Shown: positions 20,689-33,822 of the stretch, one piece after another
Numbering within the stretch: the stretch's first letter is position 1
Layout of the letters: every line of letters begins with the position of its first letter
From: Conus ventricosus
Lineage: Eukaryota > Mollusca > Gastropoda > Neogastropoda > Conidae
Assembly (NCBI GenBank): GCA_018398815.1
Contig: CM031601.1
Span: 20,896,466-20,960,465 of the forward strand
Length of the DNA stretch: 64,000 nt
Direction: 5' to 3'
Notes under the pieces: model-generated
Told to the model about the DNA's origin: nothing
Database searches by the model: none
What the model saw: the letters and a program-made list of their open reading frames with translations, nothing else
Made by a program: the position numbers and the translations under genes

Positions 20689-22320
20689 CGGTTCTCCAAT
20701 GTCCATATGCATATGAAAACTCTGGATTAACAAACACACGTTTTGTGTTTGTTCTATCTAATGACTTCTTTGTTACAACCGTTGTGTTGATCTCATGTAG
20801 ATTAGATCGTAGTTTTACGTTGTCATGATGAAAAGTCTTATTGTCAAACAAAGCTTCTTTATAGTTGTCATGCGATATGCTCGACTGCCACAACACTGCG
20901 AGATATTCCTTTTGCTTTCTTAATGGTTTTCTCCTGGCTCGAATACTGTACATTTTTTACCTTAACCCAACAAACCCCTTGATCACCTTTCCAGATAATT
21001 CATCTTTCATCTTTCCTAAAACCTTCTTGTTAGTAATTGAATGCAAAGGCGAATCTTTAGGGTTTAAACGGATGTGTCGTACCATCCCGCATGCCCTTTA
21101 GCTACTTCTATTTCCATGTCTTTATAGATGTCTTCAGTAGGGATATTTATAAAAAACTATCTGTATCTGAGTAAAGTACTCTGGACTCAGGATACGAGGG
21201 CTTAAAGTAGTCATAAAGAAATTCTAACATCAAAAGCTTTGATAATTCTAAAACAGTAAACCAATAAAAACGGGCTTATTCCAATTTGACTTTCTTTTTT
21301 TTCATCATTATACCAAAAAGCTGATCTGAAATCTTCTGAAGTCCTGATAATTAGGTTTTGAAGTCAGCTTAATTGCTTCGTTTTCTCTGGTGACCAATCT
21401 AACATCTTTACGCTTGTGTGGATTTTCCATAGTCTTTCCAAAACAGCTGTTGTTCATCAGCTTGAAAAAGTCTTTTTCTGAAGCATCTGTGGATTTAGTT
21501 CTAAGATTAGTGTTCTTCATGATGTATGGTTTCATGAACTGTTCTTGATCAAAAACGATTATACGATGAACAGCTGTCAACTTCAAACCATGTCTTAAAT
21601 AAAATTGTAGAAGTCTGTAATGACAGACATAATTTTTTTGCTTCGAAGATTAGGCACAAGTTTAGGCGCTCTGGTTTTGCCATCTTTAGACTTTCTGCTG
21701 CTAATGGATAGTCATTATGCAGGTCATGGAGTTCCTGAGGATATTCTAAGTCAACTTTCTAGAATGTATCCACGCTGTTGACCCGGCGTCAAACTGCCCA
21801 ACCACTTTAATGCCTTTTGAATATTTTTCGGATTGTCTTCTGTGTACATTTTAAAGTTACGTAATGGAAGTGATTGCGCCATAGCCCAACCATACAGATT
21901 GTTTGCATCTAGATACATGAATAGTTAGACCTTTTACTTGGATCATAGTCGTCCAAGTATTTGTTGTTTGCTTTACAGTAATGATGCGACGCCATACTAA
22001 TTCCTCCTCGCAATCCCTTTTCAATCATCTGAATCATTGGTAGGTCAGACAATAAATCAATCTGTACTCCAGTAAACTTTAAGAAAGCGTCCCAACTCAT
22101 CCCAGGACAGAAATGTAATGCGCGGGATCCAGGCTATAATGTTTCATGCAGGTCTTTCTGTAATTTTCAAAGACGTCTGCCAACAAACATGTATCAGCCA
22201 TCAAGTAGAGTCATGATAGTCTCCCATCGTTTTACACTCTAACTTCTGCCACGCATCTTGAGCATGTTGGTAATCGGAATCACTGATTTCCTTTCCTCTA
22301 AGACTAGAAAAGAACGCGCC
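20681..22320 (-). pseudogene. Polinton protein-primed DNA polymerase B, copy A, fragment
   Basis: Family-B polymerases of this type replicate the element from a terminal protein. Minus-strand frames give, in order: SWDAFLKFTGVQIDLLSD (22100-22040), HHYCKANNKYLDDYD, a motif A variant around 21880-21900, the motif B region (NNSCFGKT near 21450) followed by the conserved segment that copy B lacks, a motif C variant (YSDTDS, about 21155-21180), and the C-terminal part (20953-20681). Several frameshifts and stops break it. The N-terminal half is missing: the gene is cut at 22320 by LINE sequence. Relative to copy B, about 0.35 kb with an 80-aa frame is missing between its stop and the integrase. 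Confidence 0.88.
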
Positions 22321-23345
22321 TGAAAGCTACCATGAGCTGTTCAAGTTTGGAAAGAATTCAGGAATGAATACCAAAAGGCCCTTTAAAGGCTTTCATGGAT
22401 GACACAAAGTGCTTTCCACCAAGGAAGATGAGACACACAAAATACTGAAGCAGTTAGACAAGTGAGTGGCTTCACTAAGGATGAATTTAAAGCCAAAGAA
22501 ATCACGACGCCTCCCCCAGCGGAAAGGAAAAATAGCAAACGTAGTCAAGTTTCCCCTTTAGCCAACCAAGCCATTCCAGCTGTAACAGAAGAACCAGTCA
22601 AAAGCCTTGCGAGGTGATAAGATGACTCCTTGAAAGACACAGAGGAAGAGGAAGCCAGTAAATGACAAAAGAAAGCTTGCAGATAATGGACCAGTGTGGC
22701 TTTCTGGCAAGTACAAGGTCTGGTGTTTGGAGATCCTGCTGATCCGAAGTTTCTGTGGTCTCTACTGATAAACGATATCAACACTACCATGGTGGCATCA
22801 ATGGAGGCCAACATCAACAAATATACAGGAAATGTCCTACCTGGTCTCCCCGGACGTCGCACTCTACTGCCGCCGGGCAAACTGAATCTTCCCCTAAAAT
22901 CCATCCTTGAGGAATACAAGTGGGAAACGCAAGGTTACTTACCACGCTTGAGGACTCCCAGACGAAGTTGTGAGATTAGTCCAGCCTAAGCTAAACACTG
23001 GTAGAATACGGAAAGATCAGGAGACAGTGAGCGTGGCAAAGGAACAACTCAAGATCAGGGGAAAAATCAAGTCACACACAAACCTCCCTACAGGGGCAAG
23101 GATCAGCAGAAACGAAATGATGGTCCAATCTTGAGGGGATCCGGTTTCCAGGCCAGGTCATCGCACAGAATATGGAGCAAGGGATTTGTAGACTCATCAG
23201 CCTCTGATCTCATGAAAGAGCTCAGGATTTCAAGTAAGAAGAACGTAAAAATGCCGGCATTAGCTCAACCGCCCTCAACCAGTTTCGGGCGGTTGACCCT
23301 AATGCCGGCATTTTTACGTTCTCTGACAATAAGACTTCAATAACC
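22321..23345 (+). pseudogene. LINE fragment, same family as 15849-16454
   Basis: The start (22321-22476) repeats 16297-16454 almost exactly and includes the FMDDT box (near 22397). The LINE then continues beyond the point where the left copy stops, with weakly readable C-terminal region (SLKDTEEEE, WSLLINDINTTMV, LPLKSILEEYKWETQGYLPRL) in changing frames to about 23235. It ends in or next to a perfect hairpin (23240-23322). It separates Polintons A and B. There is no intact frame. Confidence 0.75.
23240..23322. repeat. Perfect two-tier hairpin
   Basis: Outer arms of 24 bp (23240-23263 and 23299-23322, AGAACGTAAAAATGCCGGCA...) are fully complementary; inner arms CAACCGCCC and GGGCGGTTG (23266-23274, 23287-23295) pair as well, leaving a 12-base loop. 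There is no U-tract or coding frame that would explain it. Confidence 0.95.
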
Positions 23346-23358
23346 AAAAAAATAACGA

Positions 23359-23474
23359 TTTTTTTACAAACATGCATACTGTGTAGGATTATCCGTTTTC
23401 AATACTAATTTACTAAACTTTTCAGATTTTTTTTTTTGCTTAATCCTGTTTTTTTCCTGATCTTTTTCAAAAAC
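23359..23474. repeat. Probable left terminal inverted repeat of Polinton B
   Basis: Matches 16454-16570 (see there). The unrelated sequence to its left differs between the two copies, which places the element edge near the T-run before ACAAAC. It is immediately followed by the ATPase remnant. Confidence 0.65.
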
Positions 23475-23479
23475 ATCAT

Positions 23480-23945
23480 TTTCACCCCTTTACATTCTTT
23501 AAAATTTGGCGTCTCTGTTTTTCCATTGAAAAAAAACTACAGCCCTTTAATTGTTCCTAAAGTCTTTAAAACGGGTTTATTTTTTTGGAATAAAATCCCA
23601 CCACTTCCCCAAAATGTCTTCCACTGAAAGCCAGTTTTGAAAAAGGGTTTTTTCTTTTTTTAAAATTCTCTTTCTGCCAAACCCTTTCATCTATAAAAAA
23701 TTAGGGTTTTGCATTCCTTAAAAACAGTCTATAAAATGTTCTAAACACCACTCATTATTGAGGATAAAACCAAAAATATTTCATCATTGCCCATATAAAC
23801 CCCTTCTATCATGATATGTTTTGTTCCTTTTAAAGGGTTTTGGGCCCCCAGAAATCACAATATGATAAAAAATTATAGCGATAAACTTTTTTGGTAATAA
23901 AAAGGGAACAAAATTTTTTTTTCCACAACCAGCCGGTCCAAAATT
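23480..23945 (-). pseudogene. Polinton packaging-type ATPase (FtsK/HerA-like), broken
   Basis: Reading the minus strand, a Walker A motif GPAGCGK is encoded at 23939-23919, a hydrophobic strand ending in acidic residues (FFIDE, near 23690) fits Walker B, and SGRHFG near 23640-23620 fits the conserved arginine/histidine segment of viral A32-like packaging ATPases. The segments are in different frames, so the gene is not readable as one frame; most breaks are likely sequence errors. Such ATPases pump DNA into capsids, so their presence supports a Polinton of the virus-like type. The start is unclear. Confidence 0.7.
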
Positions 23946-26900
23946 TCCAATAAACCCCAAAATGAGGCTTTTTTTTTCATAAATTTTAAAAACTGCTCCA
24001 TATTTTTTATAACGGGAATTTTTTAAATCCAGTTATTGTTTTTTTTAAAACTCCTGTTAAAAACTTGTTAGTATAATAAAATCCATAAGACCCTTAAAGG
24101 GGGTAAAAATTAAACCCCAAGTCAGTTCTCTGAGTTTTGTTTTATTTAGACAAAATTTTTGTTTTTTGGTCACGGGTTGTAAGGACCTTAATCCCCCCAC
24201 CGTTGTAAAGAACGACGACAGTAACTTTAATTTTTTAAACTTTCCAAGTTTTCCCCACCCCCCAAATTTGGGGAAATTTCCCTTTTTAAAAGGACTTCCC
24301 CCTTTAAAAACCCCCCCAAATCCTTCCTCTTTTTTTAAACAGAAATTTCAAATCCCCATTGTAAAACGTTTTCTCCTTTTTTCCCATTTGTAAAATTGAA
24401 CTTTTTTTTGAAAAGCTTCTTTCAAAACCGGTTCTTTTCTGGGGGAAGTACTGTTTGCTCCCAAACGGCTTTTTTTCGATCCCCTTTCCGACGGGGGTTC
24501 CCCGGGTTGTAAGGTTTTATATTTTAAAGGACCGATTGATGTTTTTCTGAAATTTTTTTGGAGGGCCCAAAAAATGAAGGGGGGTTTATGATTAAAATTT
24601 TATTTCCCATTAAATGTGGTTCTAAGTGCCATTTGTTGCTTTTTAGGTTTTCAAAACTATTTTTATTCTTTAAGACCTACTTTCATTTTTTCCTTTCATT
24701 ACCAGTTGCCCCAGTTTAGGAAATTTTTTTGCTGTCGCCAACCTCTTTTAACTTTTAAAAAACCCTCTTTTTGCTGTACTAAAAAAAATAAAAATCCTTT
24801 TCACCTTTCTTTTCCCAAAGCCCTCATTTGTCCAAGGTTTTTTTAAATTCAAAAGTTAACACCTCACGGGCCCCAAAATTAATTCCCGATTCTTCTGGCC
24901 CACGCGACTTTTTTTTAGTAAAACCCTTTTTATTTTTTTTCCCAAAACAATGTGCGGGTTTTTCACATTTAAACCGACTTTCCCTTTTTTGCTGCAATTT
25001 TTATATTAAATGTTCTGCCCCTTTCCCAAAGTAATCTTTTTTAAACTGTAAATGGGGAAATTTTAAAATTTCATAATCGCAAAAATCAGCTTTCCCAAGG
25101 GAAAGCTCTTAAAACTTTGGGACCCCCAAATCATAAAAATTTTCATCGGGCTCATTCCCATCTAAATGAACCCATAAGTAATAAATTTAATGCAAGACGA
25201 GTACTTTCCCCCTCTTTAATTTTTTTGGGTTGGGTTTTGAAATTTCTAAATCTATGAGGGGGCCAGTTTAAACCCCAACATTTTAGCTAGCTCCCCATCA
25301 AAATAGAAAACCTATTTTCTTTTAGGTTTAAAGGGTCAACATTGTTTTTCAGTTTCGCATTTTTTAAGTTTGGAGAAGGGCAAATTTACTCATTGTTCTT
25401 TGGGGGGTGACAAAAACCCGAAAAACCCATCGGGGTATGGTTAATGGCTAAAAATTTCCTCTATTATCAACTTTTTTAATCTTATTATTCTTCTTGGTTT
25501 TCACTTATATTAAACCAACGACTTTTAAAATTTTTCAGGGATGGGCCCATTTTGGTTCCGCAATGGGGTTATCAAAAACCTGTTCTAAAAACGAAGGACG
25601 GCCCTTGAGTTTTTATTTGAAAACTTTTTTAAACAAAAAATAAAAATAAATGCTTTAAAAATATCCCTGATGAAAAATTTTCCCCTTTTGGGCTGCACAC
25701 AATTTTTTAAAAAATATAAAAACCGATACCCTTGACATTTTGTGATCAGTCTGACACCTTTAAATTGAAGGTTTAGTACTCCATAAAAAGAGTAGTTTAA
25801 CCCTCCTATTTAAAAACGACCACACCCCAAAAGTGGGGTTTATAAACCGATGCTTTTTTAAATCAGAACCATTTAAACTTTGTTTGTGTTTTGTGCTCAA
25901 CTGGGTGGGAGGTCGTAGGTGATCATTTTAATCATCCTGATCCTTTGGTGAGGTCAGGGACAGTTTTTCATTTTTTTTACCCTTTTCAAAACGAATTTTG
26001 ACTGAACTGCAAGCACCATTCCCAAAATGAAAAACCTTTAATCCATTCACAACAGAAAAACCCAGAAGGTTTTTTGAAAGGATTTTAACGAATCAATTTT
26101 AAAAGGGTTTTAAACAAAATTTTAGAAAAAGTGGGAATCTTAATCATGACAGGCACCCCTTTTTTTGGGGGCTCCCCCACAAAAGTAAAACTATGACGGG
26201 AATCCCCCTTTACACATTTTTTCTTCGGGGCCAGCTTTTCCCCTGGGGTTCCATAGAGCAAGAGCAAAAAAAAACCCCCATGGGCAACATTTATTTTAAA
26301 GACATTTAAAAAGGGGGCCTTTTAACTAAAGGGGGAAAAGAACAAATTTTAAAGGGACTCTGTTCGCTTATGTTTGGTTTTTTGCTGGGTTTTCGCAAGC
26401 ACAAACGAATCGAGATAATTTAATTCCTTTTAAGGGTTTTGTTTGCAAAAAAACCAATACTTAGCAAATTTAAACCCGCCATTAATTCTACAGTTTTTTT
26501 ACCTTCAAGTATTTAAAAGAACCAAAATGTTTTACAATTTGCAAGTCGAAAGTAGATTTTGCTGTTGGCATTTTTTTAACATGCTGCCTTTTGACCTCAG
26601 ACTCAGATGGGAACAAAAATAAACTACAAAAAGAAATCCTTGGGGCCCGGCCCAATAAACGAAGGTGGGAAAAAAAACGAAATAAATTCTGACCCAAAGA
26701 ATATTGCAAGAAAGGTAAACAAAAAAATCCCCCCCCAAAAAATAAGTAACCAACCCCCGGGGGCCCCAAAAGCCCAAAGGGGTTAAAGAACACAATTTAA
26801 AAAAAAATAATGCCCATAAATATGAAAAGACAGCACTTGTTTTTGGTTTAAAGGGGGCCTTTAGGTTTATTTGGTTTCTTTATCTTACAAAAAATTTAAA

Positions 26901-28185
26901 CCCCAAACCCTTTTAAAGAAAAACTTTTGCCCAAAATTTTCCCGGGCAAAAAGCCAAATATTTTTGTTTTCCCGTAAAAAAAACCCAGCTAACAACACCC
27001 CCAAATTTAACCCCGGAAAAGGCGCCCGGGGGCTTTACGGGCAAATTTTTTTTTTTAAAAAAACCCGAAGATGAAAAAGGTTTTTTTTAAACCCATAATT
27101 TTTTCAGGGGGCCGATGGAGGGGGATGGGGGGGGAGGCACGGGGTTTTGGGACCACCGCCACCTGAATACCATCCCCAGTTTAAAATTGCAAATCCAAAA
27201 GGCCTTTTTTAACCCCTTCAATGTGACCCGGCCCCAAAAAACCAGTGTTGATTCTTTCCCGCTAGCTTTTGTGTTTTTCATATAAAATTTTTTGGGAAAT
27301 ATTTTTCTCTTATTCGCTCACTTGAGTTCGAAATTTTGTTTCTGGGTTAGTAAAACACACTTCTATCTTGCTGATCTTTCTTTTTCAAGATTTTTTGGCC
27401 CTTTGGGGTTTTATTCTTTTTTTTAAATATCATGCCCTAAGTTGGCGTCATCAGCCTCAACGATTTTTTCTTTTTCTTTTTTTTAACCCCTCATCAAATT
27501 TTTAAAAACCCAGTTTTTGCTAAATTGTTTTTTTTAATTTTGGGCCCTTTGTTGCTTCTCAAAGCATGATAAAGGGGGCCTTTTATTTCTCGCAGGGGTT
27601 AGCGGGGGGTCGTGATAGTTTTTTTTAATGCTGTTTTTTGGGAAAAAACTGGTTTTCTGTTCTATTATTTGCTGCTTTGGAAACCTTAAATTTTTTAAGT
27701 TCCAGTTTTGTTTTTGGGGTTAGCTTTGGGAGTTCCTGTAGTGGTTTTTTTGAAGTTAGCAACGCACCCCTTTTTTAAATTTTGGGTTTTTAAAAAACCC
27801 AAAGGGCGATTTTTTTTTCGCTCACACTGGCCCTTTGTCTTTTTACCCGGGGCCCCTTAAAAATTTTGAGGATTTTTTTTAGTTTAAGCTAAACAAGTTG
27901 TCCGGGTCTTTTTACAAAAAAAAGGGGTTATTTTTTTCTAGTTAAAAAATCATTAGGGTCAAAAAACTTGGGGAGGTTCTTGACCAAAATTTTTGGTAAA
28001 TGATCAAACCCTTTACTTTCTTTTAATTTTCCCGCCGCATGAGGCGCTGAGCGATGCTGGGGTCAAAGGGATCTTTTCACTCATTTTTGTCTCCGGGACA
28101 AAAAAAATAAATAATTTTTCTTCCCCCAAATTTTTCCTCCCAAATGTTTTAAATAATTAACTTTTTAAATTTTTTTTTATAAAAA

Positions 28186-28530
28186 ATGTCACAAGCAAAG
28201 GTTCAATTTTTGACCCCATTTGAAAAACGAAAGAGCCCTTTGGCCCTGAAGGGAAATAAACCGGGAAAAATTTTCTGGTTTCCAAATAATTCCCTCTACT
28301 TTTATGCCGATCAAATTCTTACTGTCAAATTTCCAGACCTAGGGGCAGATAAGGGGAATTGGCCCCGGCTTGCGAAATTACTTTCAAAAAAGAAACCCCG
28401 GGAAAAAAACAACAACCCCAACAGGACAGTTGTCCAAATCCCCGGGGCGGGCAAACGGTTTAAAAAAATTTTAAAAAAACGGGGGGGCAAGGGAAAAATT
28501 TTCTTTTTTTCACAATGCAACTATTTTTAA
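28186..28530 (+). other. Unassigned 114-codon frame in Polinton B interior
   Basis: This is the longest frame between the ATPase and polymerase remnants. It is basic and lysine-rich, with no motif I can assign. Since the sequence quality is poor, both frame and product are uncertain. It may be part of a structural gene. Confidence 0.2.
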
Positions 28531-30819
28531 TCTATTCGATCTATGGCCCCAACGGGAAAAGAAAGGGCCCGATCTTGCGTTTTTAAGGAATAAAAAAAAA
28601 TGAAGCACTAAAACACCGAATACTTGCTGGGATGCTAAAGGCCCTTTAAAAAGTATGTAAAACTGTAAATTTTGCGTATGGAAAAACGCTTTTTTATTCC
28701 CCTTGAATTTTTAGTTTTTTAAAAGCCCCATGCCCATACTTTCAAGGGGCAAATTTAAAAGGGCAGTTTTCATATGAACTAACTTTTTAAAGAATACAAA
28801 GTGTTTTTCAGATCACAGACACCCACGCAAAATACAGCATTTCTGACATTTTCCCTTGAGTTTGCCCCTTGTTAGGGAACCCTAAATTTCGGGAAGGCTG
28901 ATTTACAACAATATCAGTCCCAAAAATTTGCAATATATTTCGAAGAGTGATTCATCATACAACAATCCCAGAAGCAAGGGAAGGGCCCCTATTTGGAAAA
29001 TTTTGTTTTTTTTGCCGCATCAAAATTTTAAAGGGATTTTTTTTGCGTTTTGAAAATGAAAAAAAAACCATTCAAAAAAAAAGTGAAAATTTATTAACCC
29101 AAAATAAAGAAAGTGGGAATGTAAAATTTAGGGTAATTTCCTTTAACCCAAATTTTGCTGCGGGGTTAAACCTTATCACAAATTTTTACGAAATAAGAAA
29201 ATTGTTTGGGGGGGGAGGTTTTAGAAGTCCAACAGTAGACCTTGTGGCTAAAGATCTACACCTTCACCTGGTTTTTGGGTTGTGATATTTAACAACCCAA
29301 AAAACGGTTTATGGATTGACCTAAGATCGACAGAGGATAACAGTTGCATGGGAAATGGGGAAAAAAACTGTTTTTAAAAATGGAATAACCATTCAAATTT
29401 ATAAAGAAAAAGGTTTGGGGATAAAAACCCGGTTAATTTTACATTTGTTTTTTAATATATGATGCCAAAACCAAAAAATTAATAAAAGGGTTAAAAGGGT
29501 AACATTAAAAAATTTTTTTTTTTTTTAAATAAGGGTTTTTCTGTTAAGCCCCTTTTCCAAATTGCCGACCAAAGCCCCCGAGTCGCCAAAGAAGGGTAGT
29601 AAAACCCCTGACATAAAAAAAATTTTAGATTAAAAAAAAAACATTACACAAAAACAACAAAAACTAGAAAAGCCCCTTTAAAATACAGCAAAACCAAACG
29701 AAAGGTATTCTGCCCCCTTTAATGCTGTTTACCCAAAGTTAATACTGGAACACGTTTTTTTATGCTCTATCACAGGAAAAAAAGTGTAGGTCCCCCTTAG
29801 CAAAAGGGCGTAGGTGCACCAGTAGCTATACCTCAGGCCCGGGTTTTGGGTTTTAAAAATCTTGGGCCTTTTGGGTTTTTTACTTGGGAAGTTTCTGCAG
29901 CAAAAAAAATTTAAAAAATAAACTCCCAAAAACACACAGCTAAGGTTCAACCCAATAAAAAGCCCAAACTTAGTTCTTCAAATGACAAAAAATAAAGCCC
30001 TAGTTGACCAACATCCGGAAAGAAGAATTTAACGGACGGGGGGGGATTTTATGACTAAAAAAAGACAAAAAAGTTTGATCTTCAAAAAAAACAAGGGGAA
30101 GTTTTTTTTTCAACACCAGACACCCCCAGATAAAAAAAGGGAAAGTTTAAAAAAATAAACCCAAACATTAAAAATCTGTTTTAAACAGCTCCCCATTAAC
30201 AACCCCAAAAGGGGGGTTTATTTCTTTTTGTTTATGAGTCCCAAAACACAAAAAAACCGTTGAAATTGATTTGGCCAAAATATTTTTTTTTAAATTTAAA
30301 TAATGTGTTAGTTTTGAAATCAACATGGCTAAGATATATGAAGGCCAGATGAAATTTTTTGAAGCAATGCTCCCAGGGGAAAAAGCGGGGCGGGGGTAAA
30401 TGAATTTATATTGATTTAGAAGTTATTAATCCAAAAAAAAGGGGGGGCAAGCGTTGTACCCGCAATTTCCAATTCCAAGTAAACTAACAATAGAAAAACC
30501 GGTTAAAGCAATGTTTTAAAAATTTTAATTTGATAATAAAAATAAATTTAAGAAAATCAAGAAATCTGGGGCTCAAATAAACCCAACTATTCTTTTTTTT
30601 TCCCTAAGCTTTACCCTGGTTGGGGAGACCAACTGCTTACACAGTTTTATGTGGCCGCTGAAGAAGCCAAAATGAGAAGGGGTCTGGGTGGGCATAGGGC
30701 GAAGTCCTAGAGTTTAGAAATTTAAAAAAGTTTTAAAATAATTCACCCCATTGTGGCAAGGCTTACATTCCGCTGGGCCCCCCGCTTGTAGCGAAAAAAG
30801 GGAGTTCTAAAAAATAAAG

Positions 30820-33742
30820 AATTTGACAACAAATGTTTCATTTTGGTGTTTTCTTGAAGGGGCAACACGTCCCCAAAAAAAAGCAAAAATTGTTAACTAT
30901 TGGCATTACATCAAAGAAACTTTTAAATTCCAAAGGAATATCCTTTCCCCGTTGGTAGATCCCAAATTTATCAGTTTTAAGAAAAAAAACAAACCCCAAA
31001 AACCGTTTTTTCTACACATGGGTTGGGGGGAAACAAACTACAGCCCATAGAGCGTCCAAAAACAGGGGGGGGATCGATTGGCCCCCAAAACCCGACAAAA
31101 ATCATTTTACTACCACTGTGTTTTTCCCCGCAGGGGGTACCCCTTACAAATTGATACGAACAATGAGTATTATTGGCGCTTTCTTCCCCCGCATAAAAAT
31201 AAAAAAGAATTTCTGTAGAAAAGTTTTTAAAAAGAATTCCATCTGTTTAAAAACCCCAGCGAGTGAACAAAAAGAAAAATGGGATCAGCCCATTACTGTA
31301 ATACAGAATTTTTACGCCGAGGAAGGGAGTTAAAATTATTTTTTAAAAACTTGGGAAAAGACTGCAAAAGAGTCCATATGTTTTTTTACGCGATTTGAAT
31401 CACCTTTTTTTCCTTATAAGGGACCCCAAACCCCCCAAGACTTTCCAAAAAAATCTTAAATGAGTAAACAACAATTTGCTCATTTGCCTTCATCATTGTT
31501 GGTCGGATGGTGCCCAATTTAGAACCAGAAAAAAAATAGGGACCAAATACTGCAGAATACTTCTTAAAAACGCCCCGCAGCAAGTTTCGTTTAAAGCCCC
31601 GTTCAAAAAATCTTAAAAATTATCTGAAATAAAAAATTTAAGCCTGAAGACCAAGGGAAAAGATAAAAACAGCCCCAAAATTGTTGGATTTGTGGTTTAA
31701 AGGGCCCCTCCTCAACCAGGGGGAATCCGGGCCCCGAAAAGACCAAGATCACATTTGGAAAAATTTTAGAGGAGGGAGCACACAGTAAATGCAAACTCAA
31801 CTTAAAATTTGAACCCAAAAACATGGGAAAAGGGCCCTTTTTCTTTCACAACTTGCGAGGTTTCGACCTCACCTTATAAAGCAAGCAGTAACCCCGCGCC
31901 TTTTGGGTGTTAAAGCATTGCCCCAGTCATCAGAAAAAATAAAAATGTGTTTCACTTTAAATTTAAAATGTCCCTTTTTTTACTATTGCCCAACACCCCG
32001 GGGAAACAATTTTTAGTCCCCCTAGCTATGTCCTTAAAAATTTCCCGCCCCCTAAAAGAAGAATATTTTGACCCCCAAATCTTGTTAGAAAAAGGGCCCT
32101 TTACCCCTTTTGAGTTTCATGAACAGTTGGCAAAAGGGTTTTTGAAAACACACTTCCCCTAAAGTTTTCGTTTTCCCTTCTAGTCTCAGAGGAAAAAGGA
32201 CATCAGGTTCTTGGGTTACCCGCATGCTCAAGAAACATGGCCCGAAAATTAAAGTGTTTTAAAAAAAGGGAGACCCATCCAAAGAAATTTATACTTGATG
32301 GCTGACGTTTGGTTTGTTGGCGGACGTCTTTGAAAATTATAGGAAGACCTGCATGAAACATTACAGCCTGGATCCTGCGCATTACATTTCTGCGCCCAGG
32401 ATGAGTGGGATGCTTTCTTAAAGTTTACTGGAGTACAGATTGATTTATTGTCTGACCTGCCAATGATTCAGATGATTGAAAACGGATTGCGTGGGGAATT
32501 AGTATGGCGTCGCACCATTACTGTAAAGCAAACAACAAATACTTGGACGACTATGATCCAAGTAAAAGGTCTAACTATCTCATGTATTTAGATGCAAACA
32601 ATCTGTATGGATGGGCAATGGCGCAATCACTTCCATTACGCAACTTTAAAATGTACACAGACGGCAGTACGAACAATATTCAAAGAGCATTAAAGTGGTT
32701 GAGCAGTTTGACGCCAGATCAACAGCGTGGATACATTCTAGAAGTTTACTTAGAATATCCTCAGGAACTCCATGACCTGCATAATGACTATCCATTAGCA
32801 GCAGAAAGTCTAAAGATGGCAAAAACAGAACCACCTAAACTTGTGCCTAATCTTCGAGGCAAAAAAAATTATGTCTGCCATTACAGACTTCTACAATTTT
32901 ATTTAAGACATGGTTTGAAGTTGACAGCTGTTCATCGTATAATTGCTTTTGATCAAGAACAGTTCATGAAACCATACATAATGAAGAACACTGATCTCAG
33001 AACTAAATCCACAGATGCTTCAGAAAAAGACTTTTTCAAGCTGATAAACAACAGCTGTTTTGGAAAGACTAAACCTAATTATCAGGACTTCAGAAGATTT
33101 CATGATCAGCTTTTGGTATAATGATGAAAAAAAGAAAGTCAAATTGGACAAACCTGTTTTTATTGGGTTTACTGTTTTAGAATTATCAAAGCTTTTGATG
33201 TTAGAATTTCTTTATGACTACTTTAAGCCCTTGTATCCTGAGTCCAGAGTACTTTACACAGATACAGACAGTTTTGTTATAGATATCCCTACTGAAGATA
33301 TCTATAAAGACATGGAATTAGAAGTAGCTAAAGGGCATGCGGGATGGTACGACACATCTGATTATCCTAAAGATTCGCCTTTGCATTCAACTGTTAACAA
33401 GAAGGTTTTAGGAAAGATGAAGGATGAATTATCTGGAGGGGTGATCAAGGAGTTTGTTGGGTTAAGGTAAAAAATGTACAGTGTTTCGTGTCAAGAAAAA
33501 CCATCAAAAAAGCAAAGGGGATATCTCGAAGCGCTGTGCAGTCAAGCATATCCCATGACAACTATAAAGAAGCATTGTTTGTCAATAAGACTTTTCATCA
33601 TGACAACGTAAAACTACGATCTAATCTACATGAGATCAACACAACTGTTGTAACAAAGAAGTCATTAGATAGAACAAACACAAAACGAGTATTTGTTAAT
33701 CCAGAGTTTTCATATGCAATTGGGCACTGGAGAACGGCATAA
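30820..33742 (+). pseudogene. Polinton protein-primed DNA polymerase B, copy B
   Basis: This copy runs from an unresolved start to a stop at 33740-33742. The N-terminal part (30820-31600) is in poor sequence but shows the zinc-finger and exonuclease-side landmarks of this family in broken frames. The C-terminal half is clean: HHYCKANNKYLDDYD, motif A (YLDANNLYGWAM, 32587-32622), motif B (NNSCFGKT, about 33045-33070) and motif C (YTDTDS, 33256-33273). There is a frameshift near 33110, another near 33465-33480, and a 72-bp in-frame deletion just after motif B relative to copy A. With these lesions it is probably inactive. It reads towards the integrase on the opposite strand, the same tail-to-tail layout as in copy A. 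Confidence 0.9.
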
Positions 33743-33822
33743 TTACATACCTTCTTCATATTTTTCCTCAAGTTTTATTATAAGCTCAATCATATCATTA
33801 TCCAATTCAGCCAAATTATTTT

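Larger units (their letters stand above)
23340..32300. other. Low-consensus-quality block 2 (interior of Polinton B)
   Basis: Runs of identical bases and frame breaks fill the interval, but readable remains of the Polinton ATPase (minus, near 23480-23945) and the N-terminal part of the polymerase (plus, from 30820) show that it is genuine element sequence read badly. Between 23950 and 30800, where Polintons normally carry capsid, penton and protease genes, I can make no confident call. Candidates are a plus-strand frame at 28186-28530, minus-strand pieces at 26793-26488 and 25300-25040, and a plus-strand stretch near 29300-29420. Confidence 0.75.

Noticed and set aside
24166..26793. Capsid and penton genes of Polinton B
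   Set aside because: Expected here from family layout, and some minus-strand pieces look protein-like, but I could not find a motif secure enough to annotate any of them.
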